Below the pieces are notes generated by a model. That model had not been told where the DNA came from. It saw nothing but the letters and a program-made list of their open reading frames with translations, and ran no database searches. Positions 47,846 through 55,549 of a DNA stretch of 64,000 nt are shown here, piece after piece (within the stretch, counting starts at the first letter, position 1; every line of letters begins with the position of its first letter). Source of the DNA: DAIDKA01 sp036267975 (GTDB lineage: Bacteria > Pseudomonadota > Gammaproteobacteria > Steroidobacterales > Steroidobacteraceae); NCBI GenBank assembly GCA_036267975.1, contig DATAVA010000064.1, forward strand, positions 1 to 64,000. Reading direction: 5' to 3'. A program made the position numbers and the translations under genes.

Positions 47846-49192
47846 TCACACCCTCCGGCGCGGCGGCGCCGGCGTCCGCCAGTGGATCGCGAGCGCGGCA
47901 ACCAGGCTCACCGCCCCCGCGACGGACAGGTAGTACCCCACCCAGCCCAGTCCGAAGCTCGCGGCGAGCCAGGTCGCCACATTGGGCGCCAGCGATGCAC
48001 CCAGGATGCCGGCCAGATTGAAACTCATGGAAGCGCCGGTGTAGCGCACCTCGGTCGGAAAGAGCTCCGCCAAAGCCGTGCCGAGCGGACCATAGGTCAG
48101 GCCCATCAGTGCCAGTCCCAGGCACAGGTAGCTCAATGCGCCGGCCGTGGTGCCCGATCCGAACAGGGGCGCGGTGGTGAGGCCGAAGACGACAATCGCC
48201 GCGGAGGCGACGATCAATACTGCGATGGTGCCGCAGCGTTGCGCGAGATACGCCGACAATGGAATAAAGGCCGCGAAGAACAGCACACCGATGATCTGCA
48301 GCACCAGGAAATGCGGGCGGGTGAAGCCGAGCTTCTGCGTGCCCCAGCTGAGCGTGAATACCGTCATCAGATAGAAAATGACAAACGTGGCGGTGGCGGC
48401 GAACATACCCAGCACCACGTCGGGCCAATGCCGCGACAGCAGGTGCACGATGGGCACCCGCACGCGCTCGTGATTCGCGATGGCGCGCCGGAAGGCGGGC
48501 GTCTCGGTCAGACTCAAGCGCACGTACAGTCCCACCAGCACCAGCGCGGCGCTGGCGATAAAGGGTAGCCGCCATCCCCAGCTGAACAGCTGCCGGTCAG
48601 TCAGCGCCGCATCCAGTGCGAGAAACGCACCCGTGGAACACAGGAAGCCGAGGGGCGCGCCGAGCTGCGGGAACATGCCATAGAGGGCGGCCTTTCCGGG
48701 CGGGGCGTTTTCGGTCGCCAGCAAGACCGCGCCGCCCCATTCGCCGCCGAGGCCGAATCCTTGGCCGAACCGCAGCAGCGCCAGCAATGCGGGTGCCCAG
48801 ATGCCGATGGCGTCATAGGTGGGCAGCAGTCCGATACCGACGGTGGACAGGCCCATGGTCAAGAGTGCGGCGACCAGCGTCGCCTTGCGCCCGATGCGAT
48901 CGCCAAAATGCCCGAAGACCGCCGAGCCGACGGGCCGGGCCAGGAAGGCCAGCGCGAAAGTGGCCAGCGATTGCAGTTTTGCGGTGCTCGGATCGGCGTT
49001 CGGGAAGAACAGGCGCGGAAACACCAGCACCGCGGCGGTGGCATAAATGTAGAAGTCGAAGAATTCGATGGTGGTGCCGGCGAGGCTGGCAATGAGCAGC
49101 CGACCGACCGGATTGGTTGTAGGCGCCGCCGCTACGTCGCTGTCGGCGTCAGCCGCTTCCGCGCGGGTTACCAAAACGTAAGACTTCGACAT
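47846..49192 (-). CDS. MFS permease of the metabolite:H+ symporter type
   Basis: A 448-residue transporter with twelve helices. The opening LIASLAGTTIEFFDFYIYATAAVLVFPRLFFP, FGHFGDRIGRK and LRFGQGFGLGGEWGGAVLLA are signatures of the MHS group (ShiA/ProP/KgtP-like) that import organic acids, proline-betaine or shikimate. The final helices end in RTPAPPRRRV. It precedes ggt by 14 bases on the same strand, so the two probably form an operon, perhaps for uptake of peptide-derived metabolites. Substrate not deducible. Confidence 0.93.
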   Translation of the reverse strand: MSKSYVLVTRAEAADADSDVAAAPTTNPVGRLLIASLAGTTIEFFDFYIYATAAVLVFPRLFFPNADPSTAKLQSLATFALAFLARPVGSAVFGHFGDRIGRKATLVAALLTMGLSTVGIGLLPTYDAIGIWAPALLALLRFGQGFGLGGEWGGAVLLATENAPPGKAALYGMFPQLGAPLGFLCSTGAFLALDAALTDRQLFSWGWRLPFIASAALVLVGLYVRLSLTETPAFRRAIANHERVRVPIVHLLSRHWPDVVLGMFAATATFVIFYLMTVFTLSWGTQKLGFTRPHFLVLQIIGVLFFAAFIPLSAYLAQRCGTIAVLIVASAAIVVFGLTTAPLFGSGTTAGALSYLCLGLALMGLTYGPLGTALAELFPTEVRYTGASMSFNLAGILGASLAPNVATWLAASFGLGWVGYYLSVAGAVSLVAALAIHWRTPAPPRRRV

Positions 49193-49258
49193 TTCAACTT
49201 TATGCTGCTCCCTGCGTTATCCCTTACAGATAGTCACTCACAGTCAAAGGAGACTGCA

Positions 49259-49612
49259 ATGACCCGACCTGAACCGTCGCTCCCGCTTGTGCACATTCCG
49301 GCCCGCAGGGCCGCACTGGCCGCCGCGCTCGCTTTGGCCCTGGGCGCGCTGGCGGGCCTGCATCCCGTGGCGGCCAAGGCTGCCATCGGCATCGATATCG
49401 ACATCGCCCCGCCGGCACCGCGGGTCATCGTTGCGCCGCCACCGCGAGCGGGATTCGTCTGGGCGCCTGGCTATTGGCGTTGGAACGGCCGTTCGCATAT
49501 ATGGCACGACGGCTACTGGGTACGTGAACGCCGCGGCTATCACTGGATACCGGATCAGTGGGTATCCAATGGCCGGCATTATCACTACCAGCGGGGCCAT
49601 TGGGAGCGCTGA
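49259..49612 (+). CDS. YXWGXW-repeat secreted protein
   Basis: A 117-residue protein with a signal peptide (LAAALALALGALAGLHPVAAKA) and the YXWGXW-type repeat region: PRAGFVWAPGYWRWNGRSHIWHDGYWVRERRG and YHWIPDQWVSNGRHYHYQRGHWER. These short aromatic repeats are found in small envelope proteins of many proteobacteria, of unknown role. ATG 49259 has AAGGAGA about eight bases upstream. Divergent from the MHS permease. Confidence 0.9.
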   Translation: MTRPEPSLPLVHIPARRAALAAALALALGALAGLHPVAAKAAIGIDIDIAPPAPRVIVAPPPRAGFVWAPGYWRWNGRSHIWHDGYWVRERRGYHWIPDQWVSNGRHYHYQRGHWER

Positions 49613-49669
49613 GCGCGCGAGCGGCGCGAACGATTGCCGGCCGGGGTGTGAAGCCCAGGCCGGCCGTCG

Positions 49670-50545
49670 TCAGGTGGGCGCGACGGTTGCTTCGCCGTAG
49701 CTGCGCGAGCCGAGGGCATCGGGTGTGAAAATCCCGTGGCCGGCAATCCAGTCGCGGGACTGGTCAAAGGCTTCCCGGGTATACGGTTCAAATACCAGTC
49801 GCTCGCCTGGTCCCCAGCGGCGGGTGTCCATGCGGTCGTGGTAGTGCACCGGGAATTCGCGCTTGTAGTAGTGCGTGTACAGGTCCGGACGCAGATCAAT
49901 ATCGCGTTGCGCGCGGCGCAGGGCACGGAAGAATTTCGCCAGATCCTCAGGATCCGGCGTCCCGGTGATCATGGTGGCGATCATGAACGTGGTGTCGATG
50001 ATCTTGCGAAAGCCCAACTGCTCGGCGAAATAGTACGGACCGCTGAACAGCGAGGCGGCGGCAAGCTTCCCATCCAGCAGCAGCTCCATGCGTTTGAACA
50101 GCATGCCATCGTTGAAAGAGAGCTTGATCTGATCCGACGGAATGAACTGCTCGAGCGCCTGGATGCTCGAGTAATGGCTGCCGGACTGATAACCCACGGA
50201 AATGGGTTGTCCGGCCAGATCCTGCGGCTCGCGCACCGGTGAATCCGCCGGTACGAAAATCGCCGCTGGTGTGACCGAGTAAGCCGCCGAATACAGCTTG
50301 CCGTGCCCGGCAGCGGCCGCAACGTTCACGGTCCAATGGCAGGCGCAGCTCACATCCGATGCGCGACCGGATTCCAGCGACTGATAGGCGCCGACTTTGG
50401 CGCCCTTGTCGTGGACCTGGCCGGCGGTTTTCTGCACTTCCTCGTGGAAGGTGTACTCCAGATCCTCGTCGCGGAAATATCCCTTCTCTTCGGCCACCCA
50501 TTCCTGCAGCCGAAAGTGCGGCTGGATAATGAATTTCTCCGTCAT
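49670..50545 (-). CDS. Signal-less periplasmic-binding-fold protein (NMT1/THI5/SsuA-like)
   Basis: A 291-residue protein with the solute-binding type II fold of ABC nitrate/sulfonate/THI5 proteins (EWVAEEKGYFRDEDLEYTF, AIFVPADSPVREPQDLAGQPISVGYQSGSHYS, LLLDGKLAAASLFSGPYYFAEQLGFRKI). Yet MTEKFIIQPHFRLQ starts directly with the first strand: no signal peptide or lipobox. A CACH motif (residues 67-70) lies where some THI5-type enzymes carry cysteines. The longer frame upstream to 50920 is a shadow of the ThDP gene. It starts two bases after the ThDP enzyme stop, so the pair should act together in the cytoplasm, as enzyme or sensor instead of transport component. No ABC permease or ATPase is nearby. 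Confidence 0.8.
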   Translation of the reverse strand: MTEKFIIQPHFRLQEWVAEEKGYFRDEDLEYTFHEEVQKTAGQVHDKGAKVGAYQSLESGRASDVSCACHWTVNVAAAAGHGKLYSAAYSVTPAAIFVPADSPVREPQDLAGQPISVGYQSGSHYSSIQALEQFIPSDQIKLSFNDGMLFKRMELLLDGKLAAASLFSGPYYFAEQLGFRKIIDTTFMIATMITGTPDPEDLAKFFRALRRAQRDIDLRPDLYTHYYKREFPVHYHDRMDTRRWGPGERLVFEPYTREAFDQSRDWIAGHGIFTPDALGSRSYGEATVAPT

Positions 50546-50547
50546 CG

Positions 50548-52218
50548 TCAGGCCTTTTTGTTCGGGCTCTGATAACCCGCCTCGAACGTCGAGTAGATCT
50601 TGTTCTTGGTGGTGATGAATTCGAGCAGGGCGGGCCGACCTTCCTGGGTCGCCGCGATGGCCGTCTTCAGCGCGTGCACCACCTGAGCCGGTTCCGTTAC
50701 CCGTTCGCTGTGACCGCCGAGCGCCTTGGCCCAATCCGCGTAGTTGCCGGAAATATCGGTCGAGTGATACTTCTCGGTGGAGACCGCCATGGGCTTCAGT
50801 TCCATCGCCATCGAGTAGTTGTTGAACAGGATGGAGAGGATCGGGATGCGATTGCGCACCGCCGTTTCGAAGTCCATGCCGGTCATGCCGATTGCGGCAT
50901 CGCCCCACATGTTGATGCACAGTTTGTCGGGCCGGGCGAGTTTGGCGCCCATTGCGAGCCCGAGCCCATAACCCAGCTGCGTGGTCTTGCCCCAGCCGAT
51001 GTAGCTGTGCGGCGTGGTCGGCTTCCAGAACGGCGACAGCTCATCGCGCGGGCTGCCGGCATCATGGGTGATGACGGTATTCGGGACATCGGCTACGGAC
51101 ATGAGATCGGCAATGACGCGATACGGGGACAGCGGCTTGTCCTCGCTCGTCAGGTACGGCCGCCACTTCGCCATCCACGGATCATTCAGCGCGCGGATGC
51201 GCTGATTGACTTCATGGGTCAGGCCGCGCGGCTTGCCCTTGAGCCGCTCATGCAGGGCCTGATGCAGCATGGTCAGCATCAGCTTCGAATCGCCCAGCAA
51301 CGGATAGTCCGTCGGGATGTTCTTGTTGATGTCCATGGGATCGAGGGTGTTGTGGATGAACACCTTGTTCTTGGTCGGGAAGCGGATGCCGAAGCCGGTC
51401 GCGGTGAAACTGGCACCGATGCCGAACACCACGTCGGCATCCTGTACATGCTGGTGAACGGCCTCCGGCATGGACACGCCGCCGGAGCCCAGCGACAGCG
51501 GATGCGTTTCCGGGAACGCGCTCTTGCCTTCGAGGCTGGTGGTGACGGGTGCTTCGAGCAGTTCCGCAACCTTGAGCAGTTCGTCCCAGGCGCGGGCGTA
51601 GTGCACACCCTGGCCGACATACAGGAGGGGCCGCTGCGCGGCAATCAGGACGGCGGCGGCCTTGTCGATCATTTCCGGATCGGGCGCCGAGCGGTAGCGC
51701 TTGACGGGTATGTAATCGATGGCACCCGGGACTTCCTGATTCCACATGTCGCCGGGAATCTCAATCAGGCAGGGGCCCGGACGACCATTGCGGGACTGGG
51801 TGTAGGCACGGCGCAGGGCGGGCACCAGCTGCTCCGGCGTCGTGATCATCTCGGCTGATTTGGTGATGTGCTGGTAGTTGAGCGTGGCGTTGAAACCGGG
51901 CTTCACCCAGGCTTCGCGGCGCGACGAACCCGCGGGAATCACCACCAGCGGCACGCACTCGGACCAAGCCTGCGCCACGGCGCCGAAGGAGTTCTCGACA
52001 CCCGGGCCCGCCTGCTGGCAGAACACGCCGACCTTGTCGCCGGAGTTCAGGCGGCTGATCGCATCCGCCATGTGAATGCCGATGCGTTCCTGGCGCACGA
52101 TGATGGGTCGAATGCCCGCGGCCGCGCACGATTCGGTCAAGGGATTCAAGGGGTACGCGAGCAGGTAGTCGGTCCCCTCGCGCTTCATGATTTCTGCGGT
52201 AACTTGGGCTACGTTCAT
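50548..52218 (-). CDS. Thiamine-diphosphate-dependent enzyme (acetolactate synthase superfamily)
   Basis: A 556-residue ThDP enzyme with the usual three domains: PYR (1-170) containing the activating Glu44 (IIVRQERIGIHMADA), a central domain (about 190-330), and PP (about 370-540) with Asp440 in MWGDAAIGMTG and Asn467 (ILFNNYSMAM) as Mg-ThDP ligands. The usual GDGS reads GDAA. Members decarboxylate 2-oxo acids or cleave and ligate acyloins; oxalyl-CoA, benzoylformate and sulfoacetaldehyde enzymes share this plan. No FAD or CoA signature is clear. It is cytoplasmic and coupled to the solute-binding-like gene. Substrate unknown. Confidence 0.9.
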   Translation of the reverse strand: MNVAQVTAEIMKREGTDYLLAYPLNPLTESCAAAGIRPIIVRQERIGIHMADAISRLNSGDKVGVFCQQAGPGVENSFGAVAQAWSECVPLVVIPAGSSRREAWVKPGFNATLNYQHITKSAEMITTPEQLVPALRRAYTQSRNGRPGPCLIEIPGDMWNQEVPGAIDYIPVKRYRSAPDPEMIDKAAAVLIAAQRPLLYVGQGVHYARAWDELLKVAELLEAPVTTSLEGKSAFPETHPLSLGSGGVSMPEAVHQHVQDADVVFGIGASFTATGFGIRFPTKNKVFIHNTLDPMDINKNIPTDYPLLGDSKLMLTMLHQALHERLKGKPRGLTHEVNQRIRALNDPWMAKWRPYLTSEDKPLSPYRVIADLMSVADVPNTVITHDAGSPRDELSPFWKPTTPHSYIGWGKTTQLGYGLGLAMGAKLARPDKLCINMWGDAAIGMTGMDFETAVRNRIPILSILFNNYSMAMELKPMAVSTEKYHSTDISGNYADWAKALGGHSERVTEPAQVVHALKTAIAATQEGRPALLEFITTKNKIYSTFEAGYQSPNKKA

Positions 52219-52356
52219 GTCCCTCTCCGATTGGGTGGCCTACGCTTCGGCGCTGCGCAGTTTGTCACGGTCCGGCGCCGTGGAGGAGTATAAACACCTT
52301 GTCCGGCAACGCCCGAATCCTTTGATTTGTCATCTCTTGATTCGGCAACTCCGGCG

Positions 52357-54501
52357 TCAGTGTTGACCTGCATTATGGTCAAGGTCAAGTTTCAGGGCGC
52401 GAGCCCGCTCGCCGACAAACGCGCGCACTGCCGCGGCCTGGGCCGGGGTGACGAACGCCTTCCAGCTGATCATGCCGCGGTCAGCCAGTGCACCCCCAAT
52501 GACGACCGCCTGCCAGCCGGCGGGGCTGGTCAGGAATGCGGATCGGCGCAGATCCGGCACGATGTTGGGCGATACCGCATCGAAGCCATGACACAGCCCG
52601 CACTGCTTGCCGTAGATCTTCTCCCCCAAGGCGACCTGATCAGGCCCGGCAACCTCGGGTGGTGGGTTGGGGGGCGCGGCGGGCGCCGGATCGGCGGGGA
52701 AGGTGCCGTTGCCGTTCAGCTTGAAAGCCAGCATCCGACCGTTGTGCCGGACACGGGGCGTCGCCGTAGCGGAATAAATCAGGGCGCCGGAAATCACGGC
52801 TACATATTGCTCGCCGTTGACCAGATAGGTCACGGGGCCACCGGCCATCGCATCGGGGGTATTCCACGACCACAGGACCCGCCCGTCGGTGGCGCGCAGC
52901 GCGACGAAGGTCCCCAGTACACCCTCGCGGGGCCGGCCCTGAAAGATCAGGTTGCCCGCTGTGGTCAACAGGCCACCGCCCGCGCCGGGTACCGTGAACG
53001 CGGCCTTGCGTGTGGCAGGATTCCAGGCCAGCAGATAGTTCTTCCGGGGCGGCATATGCGGACGGGTACTGACTGCGCCGTGCGTCGCCGCGTCCAGGTC
53101 CACGCCGATCTGCTCCAGCCCATAGTCATACTTGTAGTCTTTGGTGGGGGCGTAAAAGGTGGCGCTCTGCGCCGCCGGGATGTACAGCAGACCAGTGTCT
53201 GGATTGAACGCGACCGGGTTCCAGCTGTGGGCGCCGCCGCCACCTGGAATTCCCAGCCATGGCGCATCCTTGTACAAGGCCGCCGGAACAATGTTCGGAC
53301 GGCCGCTCTTCAGGTCCACGCCGGTTGCCCAGTTGATGCCCGGGACATACGCATCCGCGGAGAGCAGTTCGCCGGTCTGTCGATCCAGGACATAGAAGAA
53401 GCCATTCTTCGGCGCGTGCAGCAGTACCTTGCGGGTGTGCCCTCCTGCCAGCGGCAGGTCCACCAAGGTCATGTCGGCGACGGCGTCGTAATCCCAGCGA
53501 TCGCCGGGAGTCTCCTGGTAATGCCAGTGATACTGTCCGGTGTCGGCGTCGACGGCGATGATGGAGGAAATGAACAGGTTGTCGCCGCCGCCATTGGAGC
53601 GGTAATTCTGGTTCCACGGAAAGCCATTGCCGGTGGCCATGTATATCTGGTTGAAGTCGGGGTCATACACCACGGCATTCCAGACCTGGCCGCCACCACC
53701 ATACTTCACCCAATCCCCCGACCAGGTCTTCAGGGCCTTCGATTTCAGTACCGCATCAGAGGCCGCGCCGTCAGGCTTGCCGGATGGATCGCCCGGTACC
53801 GTGTAGAAACGCCATACACGCCGGCCGCTGCGCGCATCGTAGGCGGTGACAAATCCGCGGCCGCCTAGATCCGCACCCGCATTGCCGACAAAAATCTTGC
53901 CGCGCGCCGCGCGCGGCGCACCGGTGCTGGAGTAGCGGCGGCTGGGATACTCGAACATCCGCACGCTCCACACCGGTTTGCCGCTGACGGCATTGAGCGC
54001 GATCAGCCGGCCGTCGAGCGTGGCGATGTAGACATTGCCCTCGTAGACGGCCACGCCGCGATTGACGACATCGCAGCACGCATGTGCGCCCGTTGGCCCG
54101 GGAACTTTCGGATCGTAGAACCACAGGTGGCGGCCCGTCGCGGCATCCAGCGCGTACACCTTGCTCCACGCCGTGCTCACGTACATCACGCCGTCCACCA
54201 CCAGCGGCGTCGCTTCCTGGCCGCGGTTGGTGTCGAACTCGACGGACCACGCAGGCTTCAGGGCGGCGACGTTGCTGGCGTTGATGGCGGTGAGTCGCGA
54301 ATAGCGCAGCTCCTGCCAGTTGCCGCCGTGGGTGAGCCAGTTGCCGGGGTCCTGGTCCGCGTGGCGCAGGCGCTCATCGGTCACGTTGCCGGCGCGCTGC
54401 CCGGCGGTGGGTGCAGTCTGTGCCAGCGCCATTGCAGGAATGACCGCCAGCAATGTGGTGACAGCGATGACGCCCAAGTGCAGATGGAGTGCTTTTTTCA
54501 T
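52357..54501 (-). CDS. PQQ-dependent quinohaemoprotein dehydrogenase (second)
   Basis: A 714-residue paralogue of the enzyme at 4415-6529. A signal peptide ends AMALAQ. Propeller motifs include NWLTHGGNWQELRYSRL, GAHACCDVV with the vicinal cysteines, DGRLIALNAVSGKPVW, GNGFPWN and GGGDNLF with the catalytic Asp. The C-terminal haem domain has CGLCH and a Met in ADRGMISW. Thus it is again a soluble quinohaemoprotein alcohol dehydrogenase. It lies 138 bases downstream of the ThDP gene's start on the same strand and diverges from the metallo-beta-lactamase-fold gene. Sequence differs enough from the first copy to suggest another substrate. Confidence 0.93.
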   Translation of the reverse strand: MKKALHLHLGVIAVTTLLAVIPAMALAQTAPTAGQRAGNVTDERLRHADQDPGNWLTHGGNWQELRYSRLTAINASNVAALKPAWSVEFDTNRGQEATPLVVDGVMYVSTAWSKVYALDAATGRHLWFYDPKVPGPTGAHACCDVVNRGVAVYEGNVYIATLDGRLIALNAVSGKPVWSVRMFEYPSRRYSSTGAPRAARGKIFVGNAGADLGGRGFVTAYDARSGRRVWRFYTVPGDPSGKPDGAASDAVLKSKALKTWSGDWVKYGGGGQVWNAVVYDPDFNQIYMATGNGFPWNQNYRSNGGGDNLFISSIIAVDADTGQYHWHYQETPGDRWDYDAVADMTLVDLPLAGGHTRKVLLHAPKNGFFYVLDRQTGELLSADAYVPGINWATGVDLKSGRPNIVPAALYKDAPWLGIPGGGGAHSWNPVAFNPDTGLLYIPAAQSATFYAPTKDYKYDYGLEQIGVDLDAATHGAVSTRPHMPPRKNYLLAWNPATRKAAFTVPGAGGGLLTTAGNLIFQGRPREGVLGTFVALRATDGRVLWSWNTPDAMAGGPVTYLVNGEQYVAVISGALIYSATATPRVRHNGRMLAFKLNGNGTFPADPAPAAPPNPPPEVAGPDQVALGEKIYGKQCGLCHGFDAVSPNIVPDLRRSAFLTSPAGWQAVVIGGALADRGMISWKAFVTPAQAAAVRAFVGERARALKLDLDHNAGQH

Positions 54502-54556
54502 GCAATTCGCCTAGCTAGGTATGCGGCAGCCAGGGTAATCCCGTAAAATTCGCGCC

Positions 54557-55549
54557 ATGGGTACCCTCGCTTCGCCGCGCAGTTCCGCGGTGCGTTCCGC
54601 CATGCGCCGCCGGGTGCTGGGCGGTGCGCTCGCGGGCGTTGCGGGGCTCGCTGCCGGGGCGCTGGCGCCGCGCCCGAAGCAGGCCAAGGCGGCCGCCTCG
54701 GGCGGGAATCCCGAAATCGTTCACACCGCATTGTCCGATTCGCTGCACCTGTTCCAGGGCGCCGGCGGCAATGTGGTGGCCGCGGCGGGCACGGACGGCG
54801 TGCTGCTCGTGGACAGCGGACTCGAGCAGTACGGCGCGGTGCTGCTGGCGAGCGTCGCGGCAGCGACCGGTGGCCGCAAGGTGCAGCTGCTGATGAATAC
54901 GCACTGGCATTGGGATCACACCGGCGGCAACGCGCAGCTGGGCAAGGCCGGCGCGAAAATCATCGCACACGAGAACACGCGCCTGTGGCTCGGCACCCGC
55001 GTCGATTCGAAATGGGAACATCGCATCTATCCCCCCCAGCCGGCATACGCACTGCCCACCCAGACATTCTTTTACGGACCTCAGAAGCACAGCTTCGGCG
55101 GTCAGGATATCGAGTACGCGATCATGCCGCAGGCCCACACCGATGGCGATATTTATGTGTTCTTTCCGCGCGAGAACGTCCTGGTGGCCGGTGGCGTGGT
55201 CACGGGTGGCAGTTATCCGTTGCCCGACTACTGCACCGGCGGCTGGCTTGGCGGCATGATCGATGGCCTGAAGACAATTCTGGCGAAGGCGGACGGCCAC
55301 ACCCGGATCGTATCCGGCCTGGGCGCGACCCGCAGCCGCGCTGATGTTCAGGCGCAGCTGGATATGTGCACGGCGGTGATGGCGAAGATCGGCACGAACT
55401 ATTTCAAGGGTGGAACCTGGCAGCAGCTGCAGGACTCCAAGCCGACGAGCGAGTTCGATGCGCAATGGGGCAATCCTGAGCCGTTCCTGCAGATGGCCTA
55501 CGACGGCGCCTGGTATCACGTCAATGAGATCCGCCGCTATGCGCGTTAA
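54557..55549 (+). CDS. Tat-exported metallo-beta-lactamase-fold protein with incomplete metal site
   Basis: A 330-residue protein with a twin-arginine-type signal (MRRRVLGGALAG). The fold's first metal motif HWHWDHTGG (His116, His118, Asp120, His121) is intact and His194 (PQAHTDGD) is present. However, the bridging Asp normally found in a GD pair is replaced (LVAGGVV, residues 209-215), and the last His in GHG is Leu (VSGLGATRS). Only the first zinc site is therefore fully formed. Relatives near PQQ enzymes act as quinoprotein-associated hydrolases. It could be a single-metal enzyme or a binding protein. Its end overlaps the DUF1592 gene by 11 bases. Confidence 0.82.
   Translation: MGTLASPRSSAVRSAMRRRVLGGALAGVAGLAAGALAPRPKQAKAAASGGNPEIVHTALSDSLHLFQGAGGNVVAAAGTDGVLLVDSGLEQYGAVLLASVAAATGGRKVQLLMNTHWHWDHTGGNAQLGKAGAKIIAHENTRLWLGTRVDSKWEHRIYPPQPAYALPTQTFFYGPQKHSFGGQDIEYAIMPQAHTDGDIYVFFPRENVLVAGGVVTGGSYPLPDYCTGGWLGGMIDGLKTILAKADGHTRIVSGLGATRSRADVQAQLDMCTAVMAKIGTNYFKGGTWQQLQDSKPTSEFDAQWGNPEPFLQMAYDGAWYHVNEIRRYAR

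Noticed and set aside
47832..48575. Upstream extension of the gamma-glutamyltransferase frame
   Set aside because: The added residues are antisense-like text overlapping the permease gene in the same strand but another frame; ATG 47831 gives the normal signal peptide.
49670..50545. ABC importer system
   Set aside because: There is a binding-protein fold but no signal peptide and no permease or ATPase gene nearby.
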